Positions 41,626 to 51,263 of a stretch of 64,000 nucleotides of DNA are shown here, piece by piece (the stretch's first letter is position 1; the number at the start of each line of letters is the position of its first letter). This stretch comes from Arthrobacter sp. CJ23 (GTDB lineage: Bacteria; Actinomycetota; Actinomycetes; Actinomycetales; Micrococcaceae): assembly GCF_024741795.1 (NCBI RefSeq), contig NZ_CP102950.1:3472001-3536000 (forward strand). Reading direction: 5' to 3'. The translations under genes and the position numbers were made by a program. The notes beneath the pieces were generated by a model. That model made no database searches and was not told the origin of the DNA. It saw only the letters and a list, made by a program, of their open reading frames with translations.

Positions 41626-42897
41626 TCAGGGCAGCGGGTGCGCGGCGTCGTACTGCACGAAACCGGGCTGCCGGCGCGAGGCGAACCACGCCAGCCCGAT
41701 GCACAGCAGCCCGCCCAGCAGCAGCACCCAGCCCTCCCTGAGGAACTGGGTGAGGCCGCCGGACAGCATGTCCCCCACTCGGGGGCCGCCGGCCACCACC
41801 ACGATGAACACGCCCTGCAGCCGCCCGCGCATATGGTCCGGCGTGGCGGACTGCAGGATGGTGGTGCGGAAGACGGCGCTGACCGAGTCGGCAATGCCGG
41901 CGAGCGCGCAGCACAGGGCAGCCGGAACCAGCCAGGGGGTCACACCGCCGCGGCCGGAGTCACCCGCCAGCAGCACCACCAGGCCGAAGGCCGAGATCGA
42001 GGCTCCCCAGCCCATCACGGACCACACCACGGCGCTGCCCTGCCGGCGGACCCGGCCCAGCGGTCCGGAGAAGAGCCCGGCCAGGAAGGCCCCCACCGCC
42101 GACGCTGCCAGCAGCACCCCCACGGTGGTCTCGCCGCCGCCGACCATGACTGCGCCGATGGCCGGCATGAGGGCGCGGGGCTGGGCGCAGATCATGGCGA
42201 TGAGGTCGATGATGAAGGTCATGCGCACGTTCGGGCGCGTGCCCAGGAAGCGGAAGCCCTCGACGACGGAACGCAGCCCGGGCCGCGAGGCGTCTTTGGA
42301 CGGCGGCAGGGCAGGGAGCTTCAGCAGCCCCCACAGCGCGAACGTGAAGCTGAGGACGTCGATGGTGTAGGTCCAGCCGAAGCCGATGGAGGCCACCAGG
42401 ACACCCGCCAGCAGCGGACCGGCCGTCATGGACAGGCCGAAGGTGAGCATGCTCAGGGCATTGGCCGCGGGGAGGAGTTCCTTGCGGACCAGCAGCGGGA
42501 TGATGGCGCTTCTGGCGGGGCCGTTGATCCCCTGCGCCCCGCTCTGGACAGCGACCAAGGCGTACAGGATCCACACGTTGCCGATTTCGAGCCAGGCCTG
42601 CAGGGCGAGGCAGGCGGTGGTGGCCCACAGGACCAGGGAGGCCGCCATGGCCACCTTGCGGCGGTCGTAGGCGTCCGAAATGGAGCCGCCGAACAGGCCG
42701 GCCACCACCAGCGGAACCAGCGCGAAGATGCTCAGGAGCCCCACGTAGAGGCTCTCCTGCGTCAGCCGGTACACCTCCAGGCTCACGGCCACCAAGGTGA
42801 GCTGGGAGCCGATGGCTGCCACCGAGGATCCCATCCACAGCCGGCGGAAGGCCGGGCTCTCCTTGAGAGGGGTGATGTCTGCCAGTAGTTTCGCCAC
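41626..42897 (-). CDS. MFS exporter (EntS-like)
   Basis: 423 residues from GTG 42897, 12 helices. ESPAFRRLWMGSSVAAIGSQ and LFGGSISDAYDRRKVAMAAS are typical of the EntS/tetracycline-type drug:H+ antiporters of the MFS-3 family. The second half has LGRVRRQGSAVVWSVMGWG and DHMRGRLQGVFIVVVAGGPR. EntS exports the siderophore enterobactin, but no siderophore genes are here, so another small molecule is likely. Confidence 0.87.
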   Translation of the reverse strand: MAKLLADITPLKESPAFRRLWMGSSVAAIGSQLTLVAVSLEVYRLTQESLYVGLLSIFALVPLVVAGLFGGSISDAYDRRKVAMAASLVLWATTACLALQAWLEIGNVWILYALVAVQSGAQGINGPARSAIIPLLVRKELLPAANALSMLTFGLSMTAGPLLAGVLVASIGFGWTYTIDVLSFTFALWGLLKLPALPPSKDASRPGLRSVVEGFRFLGTRPNVRMTFIIDLIAMICAQPRALMPAIGAVMVGGGETTVGVLLAASAVGAFLAGLFSGPLGRVRRQGSAVVWSVMGWGASISAFGLVVLLAGDSGRGGVTPWLVPAALCCALAGIADSVSAVFRTTILQSATPDHMRGRLQGVFIVVVAGGPRVGDMLSGGLTQFLREGWVLLLGGLLCIGLAWFASRRQPGFVQYDAAHPLP

Positions 42898-42985
42898 CGT
42901 CCAACCCTAGCTACCGCGGAGCCCAGCTCCCGCACCCCACCGCGCCGCCGCCGCCGCCCTTAGGCTGCCCGAAGTTAGCATCACC

Positions 42986-43008
42986 TTATTATGATCTGTT
43001 CATAATAA
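42986..43008. promoter_or_regulatory. Fur/PerR-type box upstream of fur-katA
   Basis: TTATTATGA and TCATAATAA, perfect 9-bp arms with a 5-nt centre, AT-rich in GC-rich DNA and 16 nt upstream of the regulator start. It fits the Fur/PerR/FurA consensus and marks autoregulation of the regulator-catalase operon. Confidence 0.8.
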
Positions 43009-43024
43009 GTGGTTCACTGAATGC

Positions 43025-43507
43025 ATGACAGGTCACACGGCAGAGCAGGAAGCATGGGCAGAAGCCCTGCATTCCCATGGCCGCCGCGTGACCAAGCAGC
43101 GGCTGGCAGTCCTCGCCGCCGTCGAGCATCACCCGCATTCCCCGGCGGAAGGCATCCTGGCCGCAGCCCGCAAGGAACTCCCTGAACTGACAGCGCAGTC
43201 CGTTTACGTTGTGCTGAGCGACCTGACTGACCTGCAGATGCTGCGCCGCTTCGAGCCCCCGCACTCCCCCGCACTGTATGAAACCCGCGTGGGCGACAAC
43301 CACCACCACGCCGTGTGCATCAGCTGCGGCCGGGTGGAGGACGTGGACTGCGCCGTGGGCCATGCACCCTGCCTCACCCCGCACTGGGACGAACATTCCA
43401 AGCCGATGACCATCCAGATCGCCGACGTCCTGTACCAGGGCATCTGCCAGGACTGTCAGTCCAAACAACAGCTTCCTACTCAAACGCAAGCAACCACCAC
43501 AAAATAG
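43025..43507 (+). CDS. Fur family regulator, FurA/PerR-like
   Basis: 160 residues. Winged helix with [40 protein letters not shown]; then the metal-sensing part, [20 protein letters not shown], and a second Cys pair in GICQDCQS. The two CxxC pairs make the structural zinc site; the HHH cluster is the regulatory metal site. It lies 7 nt upstream of katA behind a PerR-type box, which makes it a peroxide- or iron-sensing repressor of the catalase. Confidence 0.9.
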   Translation: MTGHTAEQEAWAEALHSHGRRVTKQRLAVLAAVEHHPHSPAEGILAAARKELPELTAQSVYVVLSDLTDLQMLRRFEPPHSPALYETRVGDNHHHAVCISCGRVEDVDCAVGHAPCLTPHWDEHSKPMTIQIADVLYQGICQDCQSKQQLPTQTQATTTK

Positions 43508-43514
43508 GAGAACG

Positions 43515-44960
43515 ATGACCGCGAACATCTCGACCACCCAGTCGGGCGCACCCGTTACCTCGGATGCGCATTCCAAGTCCGTCGGCGCTGACGGCGCCAT
43601 CATCCTGACCGACCACTACCTGGTCGAAAAGCTGGCACAGTTCAACCGCGAGCGCGTCCCGGAGCGTGTAGTGCACGCCAAGGGCGGCGGCGCTTTCGGT
43701 ACCTTCAAGACCTCCTCGGACGTCTCCAAGTACACCAAGGCAGCCTTCCTGCAGCCGGGCGTCGAGACGGACATGCTGATCCGTTTCTCCTCCGTTGCCG
43801 GCGAGAACGGCTCCCCGGACACCTGGCGCGATCCCCGCGGCTTCGCCGTGAAGTTCTACACCTCCGAGGGCAACTACGACCTCGTGGGCAACAACACCCC
43901 GGTGTTCTTCATCCGCGACGGCATCAAGTTCCCGGACTTCATCCACTCGCAGAAGCGCCTCCCGGGCACCCACCTGCGCGACGCCGACATGCAGTGGGAC
44001 TTCTGGACCCTGTCCCCCGAGTCCGCACACCAGGTCACCTGGCTCATGGGCGACCGCGGCCTGCCGGCTTCCTGGCGTGAAATGCAGGGCTACGGCTCGC
44101 ACACCTACCAGTGGATCAACGCCGAGGGCGAGCGCTTCTGGGTCAAGTACCACTTCCAGTCCAACCAGGGCGTCAAGACCATCACGGGCGACGAAGCTGC
44201 CGAACTGGCCGGCTCCGACGCGGACTTCTACATCCGCGACCTGCAGGAAAACATCGACGCCGGCAACTTCCCCTCCTGGGAACTGCACGTCCAGGTCATG
44301 CCGTACGAGGACGCCAAGACGTACCGCTTCAACCCGTTCGACCTCACCAAGGTGTGGCCGCACGCGGACTACCCGCTGATCCACGTGGGCACCATGGAGC
44401 TGACCAAGAACCCGGAGAACTACTTCGCGCAGATCGAGCAGGCCACCTTTGCGCCGTCGAACTTCGTGCCGGGCATCGCCGCTTCCCCGGACAAGATGCT
44501 GCAGGCCCGCATCTTCTCCTACGCGGACGCACACCGCTACCGCGTGGGCACCAACCACGCCCAGATCCCGGTGAACCAGCCCAAGAACCAGGTCAACAAC
44601 TACAGCCAGGACGGCGCCGGACGCTACCTGTTCAACGCCCCCTCGGTTCCGGTGTACGCACCGAACTCCGTGGGCGGCCCGGCTGCCGTTGAGCCCGCCT
44701 CCCCCGCAGGTGGCTGGGAGAACGACGGCGAGCTCACGCACGCCGCGCACTCCCTGCACGCCGAGGACGGCGACTTCGTCCAGGCCGGCGCGCTGTACCG
44801 CGAGGTCTACGACGACGGCGCCAAGTCCCGTCTGCTGGACACCATCACCGGTGCCGTGGGCGGCGTGAAGAACGCCGAGATCAAGGAACGCGCCATCCAG
44901 TACTGGACCAGCGTGGACGCCGAACTCGGCGCCAAGCTGCGCGCCAACCTGGGCAGCTAA
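43515..44960 (+). CDS. katA: Catalase (monofunctional haem, small subunit)
   Basis: 481 residues. Distal His54 in [15 protein letters not shown], distal Asn in [15 protein letters not shown], and the haem-binding Tyr in [15 protein letters not shown]. It decomposes hydrogen peroxide in the cytoplasm. Clade 3 size. AGGAG precedes the start. It is in an operon with the Fur-like regulator. A hairpin terminator follows at 44991. Confidence 0.96.
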   Translation: MTANISTTQSGAPVTSDAHSKSVGADGAIILTDHYLVEKLAQFNRERVPERVVHAKGGGAFGTFKTSSDVSKYTKAAFLQPGVETDMLIRFSSVAGENGSPDTWRDPRGFAVKFYTSEGNYDLVGNNTPVFFIRDGIKFPDFIHSQKRLPGTHLRDADMQWDFWTLSPESAHQVTWLMGDRGLPASWREMQGYGSHTYQWINAEGERFWVKYHFQSNQGVKTITGDEAAELAGSDADFYIRDLQENIDAGNFPSWELHVQVMPYEDAKTYRFNPFDLTKVWPHADYPLIHVGTMELTKNPENYFAQIEQATFAPSNFVPGIAASPDKMLQARIFSYADAHRYRVGTNHAQIPVNQPKNQVNNYSQDGAGRYLFNAPSVPVYAPNSVGGPAAVEPASPAGGWENDGELTHAAHSLHAEDGDFVQAGALYREVYDDGAKSRLLDTITGAVGGVKNAEIKERAIQYWTSVDAELGAKLRANLGS

Positions 44961-44990
44961 TTACGCACCGGCCCCGGCCGGAGCCGTTTG

Positions 44991-45038
44991 AGCCAGGAAC
45001 CCCGTCACGGATTCTCCCGTGGTGGGGTTCCTGGCTTT
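44991..45038 (+). terminator. Terminator after katA
   Basis: AGCCAGGAACCCC pairs with GGGGTTCCTGGCT, with an inner CACGG/CCGTG, followed by TTCTTG. It lies 31 nt past the catalase stop. Confidence 0.8.
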
Positions 45039-45107
45039 CTTGTCGATTGTCCACATAGGCGGACCGGCCCCTGTCCCGCACGTGGGTTGCTCCCTAGGAT
45101 TCCTTGC

Positions 45108-45743
45108 ATGAACACATTCGCAGGCATCCCGTCTGAGGCCTTCCGGTTCTACGCCGAGCTGGAAGCAAACAACAACCGCGAGTGGTGGCTGGCGCACAAG
45201 GGCATCTACGACGCCGCCATCAAGGAGCCGCTGCAACTCCTTCTTTCCGAGCTGGAGCCGCAGTTCGGCCCGGCCAAGATCTTCCGCCCCAACCGTGACA
45301 TCCGCTTCTCGCAGGACAAGTCACCCTATAAGACCGCCCAGGGCGCGTTTGCGGCCAAGGACGAAGGATGCGGCTTCTACGTCCAGATCAACGCAGACGG
45401 CCTGCTGATCGGCGGAGGCTACCACTCGCACACACCGGCGCAACTTGCGCGGTTCCGGGCGGCCGTGGATGCCCCGGCCAGCGGCGAGACCTTGCAGCAG
45501 ATCGTGGACAAGGTTGCGGCGTCGGGCTTCAACATCGAGGGCGAGAAACTCAAGACCGTCCCGCGCGGCTTCGACAAGGAGCATCCCCGGGCGGAATTGC
45601 TCAAGCACAAATCCCTCTCGGCGGGCGTGGAGGTGGGCGAAGCCGGCTGGGTCTCGACGCCGGCGGCCAAGGAAGAGATCGCCGCCCGCTGGGAGGAACT
45701 CCGGCCGCTCGTGGAGTGGGTCAGCGAGCACGCCGCACCGTAG
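45108..45743 (+). CDS. DUF2461 family protein
   Basis: 211 residues from the ATG at 45108. Family marks: FAGIPSEAFRFYAELEANNN, REWWLAHKGIYDAAIKEPLQ, and RPNRDIRFSQDKSPYKTAQG, then GFYVQINADGLLIGGGYH. DUF2461 proteins are widespread, soluble and of unknown function. Convergent with the APC permease across a terminator hairpin. Confidence 0.9.
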   Translation: MNTFAGIPSEAFRFYAELEANNNREWWLAHKGIYDAAIKEPLQLLLSELEPQFGPAKIFRPNRDIRFSQDKSPYKTAQGAFAAKDEGCGFYVQINADGLLIGGGYHSHTPAQLARFRAAVDAPASGETLQQIVDKVAASGFNIEGEKLKTVPRGFDKEHPRAELLKHKSLSAGVEVGEAGWVSTPAAKEEIAARWEELRPLVEWVSEHAAP

Positions 45744-45762
45744 CCGGTCCGGACGCAGAACA

Positions 45763-45786
45763 CCCGGGAACCGTGCGGTTCCCGGG
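45763..45786. terminator. Bidirectional terminator
   Basis: CCCGGGAACCG pairs with CGGTTCCCGGG around a 2-nt loop, between convergent DUF2461 and permease genes. Confidence 0.75.
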
Positions 45787-45816
45787 CGCTCTTCCAACGA
45801 TGTGGATGTGGGACTG

Positions 45817-47400
45817 TCAGACCTTGCTGAGCGAGTCCTCGTCTTCATCGTCTTTGGGCTCGGTGCCTGCGGCGGCGCTGGCAGCCGGGGCGAACTCAGA
45901 CGTGCCATTGACGGAAGCCTTGGCCGCAGCGAACTTCTCGTTGAGGCGGGAGTGGCGCTGGCCGTAGGCGAAGTAGATCGCCATGCCGATCGCGAGCCAG
46001 ATGCCGAAGAAGATCCACGTCTCCACAGCCAGGTTCGTCATCAGGTACAGGCAGAGGACGGCGGAGATCCAGGGCACTACCTTGCCGAACGGGACGCGGA
46101 AGGCCGGCTTCAGGTCCGGGCGCTTCTTGCGGAGCACCAGGATGCCCAGGCTGACCATCACGAACGCGGAGAGCGTGCCGATGTTGATCATTTCCTCCAG
46201 CAGGTCCACGTTGGTCAGGCCGGCGACCAGCGCCACGGCCGCACCGCAGATGATCTGCAGGCGGGCCGGCGTGGCACGTTTCCTGCTCGTCTTGGAGAGC
46301 GAACGCGGCAGCAGGCCGTCGCGGCTCATGGCCATGACCACGCGGGCCAGACCCATGAGCAGGACCATGATCACGGTGGTGAGACCCACCAGGGACCCGA
46401 AGGCAATGACCTTGGCGGCGTCCGCGTTTCCCACTGCTTCGAACGCGGTGGTCAGCGTGGGGTTCTTGGCGGCGGCCAGATCCTTGTAGGAGACCATGCC
46501 GGTCAGGGCCAGGGAAACGAGGATGTAGAGCAGGGTCACCAAGGCCAGACCGCCGAAGATGCCGCGGGGCAGCGTCTTCTGCGGGTTCTTGACTTCCTCC
46601 GCGGAGGTGGCAACAACATCGAAGCCGATGAAGGCGAAGAAGACCAGGGCAGCGCCGGCGAAGATGCCGAGCGTGCCGTACTGGGCCGGGACCGCGCCGG
46701 TCAGGAAACCGAAGAAGGACTGCTTCATGACATCGGTTCCGGCGCCGTGGGCGGTGGGTTCGGAGGCAGGGATGAACGGTGCGTAGTTGGCGAACTTCAC
46801 GTAGGAGAAGCCGACCACGATCACGAACAGCACCACGGCGATCTTGATGATGGTGAAGATGTTGCCCACGCGCGCAGACAGCTTGGTGCCCAGGACCAGC
46901 AGCACCGTGAAGATGGCGACAATGAGGAAGGCGCCCCAGAAGAGGTCCACCCCGCCGATGCTGATGGACGGAGGCATCTCGACGCCCATCAGTGCGAAGA
47001 CCTTGCTGAGGTAGATGCCCCAGTACTTGGCGATGACGGCAGCGGCCGTGAACAGCTCCAGGATCAGGTTCCAGCCGATGATCCAGGCAAGCACCTCGCC
47101 CATGGTGGCATAGGTGAAGACGTAGGCCGAGCCTGCCACCGGAATGGCCGTGGCAAATTCGGCGTAGCACATGATCGCCAGGGCGCAGGTGACGGCGGCA
47201 ACGGCGAAGGAAATCGTGACGGCCGGGCCGGCGAAGTTGGCGGCGGCCTTCGCACCCACGGAGAAGATCCCGGCACCGACGGCAACGGCGACGCCCATGA
47301 TCATCAGGTCCCAGGTGCTCAGGGTGCGCTTGAGCTTGCGCCCGGGTTCATCGGCGTCGGCGATCGACTGCTCGATCGACTTGGTCCGGAAAATGTTCAT
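45817..47400 (-). CDS. APC family cationic amino-acid permease
   Basis: 527 residues, about 12-13 helices. N-terminal KRTLSTWDLMIMGVAVAVGA and GIFSVGAKAAANFAGPAVTI give the helix-1 binding loop of the CAT branch. FFAFIGFDVVATSAEEVKNP is the conserved helix-6 segment, and GLARVVMAMSRDGLLP follows. The tail is acidic (KDDEDEDSL). Such YfnA/CAT proteins take up arginine, lysine or neutral amino acids. A GGACTC/GAGTCC repeat (47433-47454) lies in its leader. Confidence 0.88.
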   Translation of the reverse strand: MNIFRTKSIEQSIADADEPGRKLKRTLSTWDLMIMGVAVAVGAGIFSVGAKAAANFAGPAVTISFAVAAVTCALAIMCYAEFATAIPVAGSAYVFTYATMGEVLAWIIGWNLILELFTAAAVIAKYWGIYLSKVFALMGVEMPPSISIGGVDLFWGAFLIVAIFTVLLVLGTKLSARVGNIFTIIKIAVVLFVIVVGFSYVKFANYAPFIPASEPTAHGAGTDVMKQSFFGFLTGAVPAQYGTLGIFAGAALVFFAFIGFDVVATSAEEVKNPQKTLPRGIFGGLALVTLLYILVSLALTGMVSYKDLAAAKNPTLTTAFEAVGNADAAKVIAFGSLVGLTTVIMVLLMGLARVVMAMSRDGLLPRSLSKTSRKRATPARLQIICGAAVALVAGLTNVDLLEEMINIGTLSAFVMVSLGILVLRKKRPDLKPAFRVPFGKVVPWISAVLCLYLMTNLAVETWIFFGIWLAIGMAIYFAYGQRHSRLNEKFAAAKASVNGTSEFAPAASAAAGTEPKDDEDEDSLSKV

Positions 47401-47604
47401 GAATATGCCACATTCTTGATGGGGATGGTATAGGACTCATCAAGGATAGAGTCCACCCACTGGACGGCCACAATTATCCCAAATAGTGAGATTACGCAGG
47501 CTCGGCGTGATACTTCCGGGACTGTGGTGGCGTATGGGACGGGAGGGGCCCGGGCGAATCGCGATGCTCGTCCGAGTTCGGGGAGCACCGTTCAGAACCA
47601 CCGG
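47401..47604. promoter_or_regulatory. Leader/promoter region of the cationic amino-acid permease
   Basis: 204 nt between the DUF779 gene and the permease. It contains an inverted repeat GGACTC/GAGTCC (47433-47454) and an AT-richer stretch around 47474-47495 that may hold the promoter. No gene seen. Confidence 0.3.
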
Positions 47605-48021
47605 TCAGCCGCCGGGCACGTCCCAGTCCATGAGGGTGGACCGGATCAGGAACCGTTTGCCTTCCGGCGCCTCCACCGAGAAGCCGCTGCCGCGCCCATG
47701 GACCACATCCACCGTGAGATGGGTATGCGACCAGTAGGCGAACTGTTCCCTGGACATCCAGAACTCCAGGGGGCGAGGGTCCGTGGGGCCGCCAAGTTCG
47801 AAGCGTCCCAGCAGCACGTCCGAGCCGCCGGTCAGGAACTCCCCCGCCGGGTAGCACATCGGCGCGGAGCCGTCGCAGCAGCCGCCGGATTGGTGGAACA
47901 TGAGCGGGCCGTGCCTGGCCCAGAGCGTGCCGAGCAGGTCCGCGGCGGCCGCGGTGAGCGCCACCCGGGAAAATCCTTCCCCGGGCAGCGTCACCGCGGC
48001 TTCCAAGCTGATGTGGGGCAT
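47605..48021 (-). CDS. DUF779 family protein of alcohol/aldehyde oxidation
   Basis: 138 residues with the family signature LMFHQSGGCCDGSAPMC, FELGGPTDPRPLEFWMSREQ, and SHTHLTVDVVHGRGSGFSVE. DUF779 genes are regularly next to NAD aldehyde dehydrogenases, as here. The two adjacent cysteines suggest metal or redox chemistry, but the function is not known. The ATG shares one base with the alcohol dehydrogenase stop (TGATG), so translation is coupled. Confidence 0.9.
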   Translation of the reverse strand: MPHISLEAAVTLPGEGFSRVALTAAAADLLGTLWARHGPLMFHQSGGCCDGSAPMCYPAGEFLTGGSDVLLGRFELGGPTDPRPLEFWMSREQFAYWSHTHLTVDVVHGRGSGFSVEAPEGKRFLIRSTLMDWDVPGG

Positions 48022-49040
48022 CAGAACCTCAGCACCACGCGTCCGTCGATCTTGGCGTGCTTCATTTCATCGAAGACGGCATTGACCTCGGACAGTTCGC
48101 GGGTGGAGACCGTGGGGTGGATCTTGCCCTGCGCGTAAAAGTCCAGCGCCTCCTCGAGGTCCTGCCGTGTGCCCACAATGGAGCCGCGGACGGTGAGGCC
48201 CTTGAGGACGATCTCGAAGATCGGTGCGGGGAAGTCTCCCGGCGGGAGCCCGTTGAAGACGATCGTCCCGCCGCGGCGTGCCATGCCGATGGCCTGGCCG
48301 AACGCGGAGGGATGGACCGCCGTGACCAGGACGCCGTGGACGCCTCCCGTTTCACGCTGGATGGCCTCGGCCGGATCCTCGTGGAGGGCGTTCACCGTGA
48401 TTTCGGCGCCGTGCTGCTTGGCGAGGGCGAGTTTGTCATCGGCGATGTCGACGGCGGCCACGCGCAGTCCCATGGCAACGGCGTACTGCACGGCGATGTG
48501 GCCGAGCCCACCGATGCCGGAGATCGTCACCCACTGCCCCGGCTTGGCCTCGGTCATCTTCAGTCCCTTGTAGACCGTCACGCCGGCACACAGCACCGGG
48601 GCGACTTCCACGGGGTCCGAGCCTGCCGGGATGCGGGCCGCAAAGCGGGTGTTGACCAACATGTACTCGCCAAAGGATCCGTCCACGCTGTAGCCGGCGT
48701 TTTGCTGGGCCTCGCAGAGGGTCTCCCAGCCGGTCCGGCAATACTGGCATTCGCCGCAGGCGGACCACAGCCAGGCGTTGCCCACAAGGTCCCCGACGGC
48801 GAGGTCCGTGACGCCTTCGCCGAGTTCCACCACTTCGCCCACGCCTTCATGGCCGGGGACGAACGGCGGTGTCGGCTTGACGGGCCAGTCCCCCTCGGCG
48901 GCGTGGAGGTCCGTGTGGCAGACGCCCGAGGTGATGAGGCGGACCAGCGCCTCGCCGGGACCCGGCGTCGGCCGTTCAATTTCCTGGATCTGCAGTTCAC
49001 GGCCGAATTCCGTGACTACTGCTGCGTTCATCGTCGTCAT
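48021..49040 (-). CDS. adhP: Zinc-dependent alcohol dehydrogenase, AdhP-like
   Basis: 339 residues. Catalytic zinc site SGVCHTDLHAAEGDWP and GHEGVGEVVE; structural zinc Cys in SACGECQYCRTGWETLCE; NAD site ISGIGGLGHIAVQYA. Class AdhP: oxidises ethanol and other primary alcohols with NAD. It sits between an aldehyde dehydrogenase and the DUF779 gene on one strand, forming a two-step alcohol to acid pathway. Confidence 0.93.
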   Translation of the reverse strand: MTTMNAAVVTEFGRELQIQEIERPTPGPGEALVRLITSGVCHTDLHAAEGDWPVKPTPPFVPGHEGVGEVVELGEGVTDLAVGDLVGNAWLWSACGECQYCRTGWETLCEAQQNAGYSVDGSFGEYMLVNTRFAARIPAGSDPVEVAPVLCAGVTVYKGLKMTEAKPGQWVTISGIGGLGHIAVQYAVAMGLRVAAVDIADDKLALAKQHGAEITVNALHEDPAEAIQRETGGVHGVLVTAVHPSAFGQAIGMARRGGTIVFNGLPPGDFPAPIFEIVLKGLTVRGSIVGTRQDLEEALDFYAQGKIHPTVSTRELSEVNAVFDEMKHAKIDGRVVLRF

Positions 49041-49134
49041 TGGCGATTCTCCTTGGCTGGTGCGGGTTGGGGTGTTCCTCTGGATAGGCGGGACGGGCCA
49101 GCGACGGCCCGTCCCGCCGGTCGATGGGCTTGGT

Positions 49135-50658
49135 TTAGAAGAAGCCCAGCTTGTTCTCGTTGTAGCTGACCAGGAGGTTCTTGGTCTGCTGGTAGTGGTC
49201 CAGCATCATGGCGTGGTTCTCACGTCCGATGCCCGAGGACTTGTAGCCGCCGAACGCGGCACCCGCCGGGTAGGCGTGGTAGTTGTTGATCCAGACACGG
49301 CCGGCCTGGATTTCGCGGCCGGCGCGGTATGCGACGTTGCCGTTGCGGGACCAGACGCCGGCGCCGAGCCCGTACAGGGTGTCGTTGGCGAGGCCGATCG
49401 CATCGTTGTAGTCGCTGAACTTCGCGACCGAAACCACGGGGCCGAAGATCTCCTCCTGGAAGATCCGCATGCGGTTGTGGCCTTCGAAAATGGTCGGCTG
49501 GACGTAGTAGCCGCCGGCCAGGTCTCCGGGGAGTTCGGCCCGGGCACCGCCGGTGAGGACCTTGGCGCCTTCCTGCTTTCCGATGTCGATGTAGGAGAGG
49601 ATCTTCTCCAGCTGGTCGTTGGAGGCCTGGGCGCCCACCTGGGTGTCCGTGTCCAGCGGGTTGCCCTGGATGATCTTGTTGGTGCGGGCCACGGCGTCGG
49701 CCATGAACGAATCGTAGATGCCCTCCTGGACCAATGCGCGGGACGGGCAGGTGCAGACTTCGCCCTGGTTGAAGGCGAACAGCGTGAAGCCTTCCTGGGC
49801 CTTGTCGTAGAACGCATCGTTCTGCGCGGCGACGTCGTCGAAGAAGATGTTGGGGCTCTTGCCGCCCAGCTCCAGGGTGACGGGGATGAGGTTGTTGGAG
49901 GCGTACTGGCTGATGAGCCGGCCCGTGGTGGTCTCGCCGGTGAAGGCGATCTTGCGGATGCGCGGGCTGGAGGCGAGCGGCTTGCCGGCCTCGACGCCGA
50001 AGCCGTTGACCACGTTGACCACGCCGGCGGGCAGGAGGTCGCCGATCAGTTCCATCAGCACCAGGATCGAGGAGGGGGTCTGCTCCGCGGGCTTGAGCAC
50101 GACGGCGTTGCCGGCGGCAAGTGCGGGGGCCAGCTTCCAGACGGCCATGAGGATGGGGAAGTTCCAGGGGATGATCTGGCCCACGACGCCCAGCGGCTCA
50201 CGGAAGTGGTACGCCGTGGTGTCCTCGTCGAGCTGGGTCAGGCTGCCTTCCTGGGCCCGGACGGCGGAGGCGAAGTAACGGAAGTGGTCCGCGGCAAGCG
50301 GGATGTCCGCGTTGAGGGTCTCCCGGACCGGCTTGCCGTTGTCCCAGGACTCCGCGACGGCCAGCAGCTCGACGTTCTCGTCGATGCGGTCCGCGATCTT
50401 GTTCAGGATGGCGGCGCGTTCGGTGGCCGAGGTCTTGCCCCAGGACGGGGCGATCTTGTGCGCGGCGTCCAGTGCCAGTTCGATGTCCTCCGCCGTGCCG
50501 CGGGCAACCTCACAGAAAGCCTTGCCGGTGACCGGGGTGATGTTCTCGAAGTACTGGCCCTTGACCGGGGCAACCCACTCGCCACCGATCCAGTTCTCAT
50601 AGCGGTCCTTGAACGTGACCTTGGAACCCTCGGTACCGGGCTGTGCGTAAACGGTCAT
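49135..50658 (-). CDS. NAD-dependent aldehyde dehydrogenase (acetaldehyde type, ExaC-like)
   Basis: 507 residues from the ATG at 50658 (AAAGGAG upstream). [20 protein letters not shown], active-site Glu in [15 protein letters not shown], and catalytic Cys in [18 protein letters not shown] (Cys-Thr-Cys). The two cysteines are typical of the ExaC/AldA acetaldehyde group. It oxidises acetaldehyde to acetate after the alcohol dehydrogenase encoded 94 bp downstream. The gene is preceded by direct repeats (50708) and the divergently unrelated AcoR-like gene lies upstream on the same strand. Confidence 0.93.
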   Translation of the reverse strand: MTVYAQPGTEGSKVTFKDRYENWIGGEWVAPVKGQYFENITPVTGKAFCEVARGTAEDIELALDAAHKIAPSWGKTSATERAAILNKIADRIDENVELLAVAESWDNGKPVRETLNADIPLAADHFRYFASAVRAQEGSLTQLDEDTTAYHFREPLGVVGQIIPWNFPILMAVWKLAPALAAGNAVVLKPAEQTPSSILVLMELIGDLLPAGVVNVVNGFGVEAGKPLASSPRIRKIAFTGETTTGRLISQYASNNLIPVTLELGGKSPNIFFDDVAAQNDAFYDKAQEGFTLFAFNQGEVCTCPSRALVQEGIYDSFMADAVARTNKIIQGNPLDTDTQVGAQASNDQLEKILSYIDIGKQEGAKVLTGGARAELPGDLAGGYYVQPTIFEGHNRMRIFQEEIFGPVVSVAKFSDYNDAIGLANDTLYGLGAGVWSRNGNVAYRAGREIQAGRVWINNYHAYPAGAAFGGYKSSGIGRENHAMMLDHYQQTKNLLVSYNENKLGFF

Positions 50659-50707
50659 TGCTAGCTCCTTTGCTACGGCATCTGATGCACCGAGCCTAGG
50701 AGCGGGG

Positions 50708-50729
50708 AGGTTGCGAGCAGGTTGCAACG
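50708..50729. promoter_or_regulatory. Direct and inverted repeats in the aldehyde dehydrogenase promoter
   Basis: AGGTTGC occurs twice (50708-50714, 50719-50725), and the second runs into the palindrome GTTGCAAC (50722-50729). The site is 50-70 nt from the start codon and could be where the nearby AcoR-like regulator binds. Confidence 0.45.
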
Positions 50730-50864
50730 CTGGGGCCACGCCTGCCGGGTTCCTGGCCGGGGGCCCAAACCGACGAGGGCCCCGGCCTGAGCTTGCGAAG
50801 GCCGGGAGCCGGTAGGGACTTGCGAGGCGAGGGGGCAGATCGGGAGAGTCAGCCCACGCTTGCC

Positions 50865-51218
50865 CTACTTCGCAGCCAGGCGGGCGGCCTGGACGGCCCA
50901 CTCGGCCACCACGGACTCGTCCACTTCCTCCGGATCGGCGAACTTCACGCTCGCCATGCTGCGTGTGCCGGGCTGCAATTCGCCGGTGTCGCCACCAAAC
51001 TCCTGACCCTTCCAGAACAGGAGCGTGACGTACTTGGGATAGGCCTTGTAGCCAGCCACCGGTTCATTGTCCTGCAGCCAGACGGGGTGCCCGTGCCACA
51101 TCTTGCCCTCGGCTCCGGCCAGAGCCGTGCGCAGCAGCGGCTCCAGCTTGCCGGCCACAGCCGCCAGCGGCTCGGCCAGTTGCGCGTTGTAGTCCTCGAT
51201 CGTGGCGATGGCGCCCAT
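50865..51218 (-). CDS. DUF1801 family protein
   Basis: 117 residues, single domain: [57 protein letters not shown], and a C-terminal helix [20 protein letters not shown]1801/YdhG-like proteins are common and soluble; some are linked to iron or stress, but the role here is unknown. It lies between the AcoR-like regulator and aldehyde dehydrogenase, possibly cotranscribed from the regulator. Confidence 0.82.
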   Translation of the reverse strand: MGAIATIEDYNAQLAEPLAAVAGKLEPLLRTALAGAEGKMWHGHPVWLQDNEPVAGYKAYPKYVTLLFWKGQEFGGDTGELQPGTRSMASVKFADPEEVDESVVAEWAVQAARLAAK

Positions 51219-51263
51219 GTTGTGTCCCCCTGTTGTTGAGTTCCAGTTCAGTCGATTGGCAGT

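Noticed and set aside
50659..50760. Sigma-54 promoter in front of the aldehyde dehydrogenase
   Set aside because: No GG-N10-GC element of the right form, and the AcoR-like regulator lacks the AAA+ domain needed to work with sigma-54.
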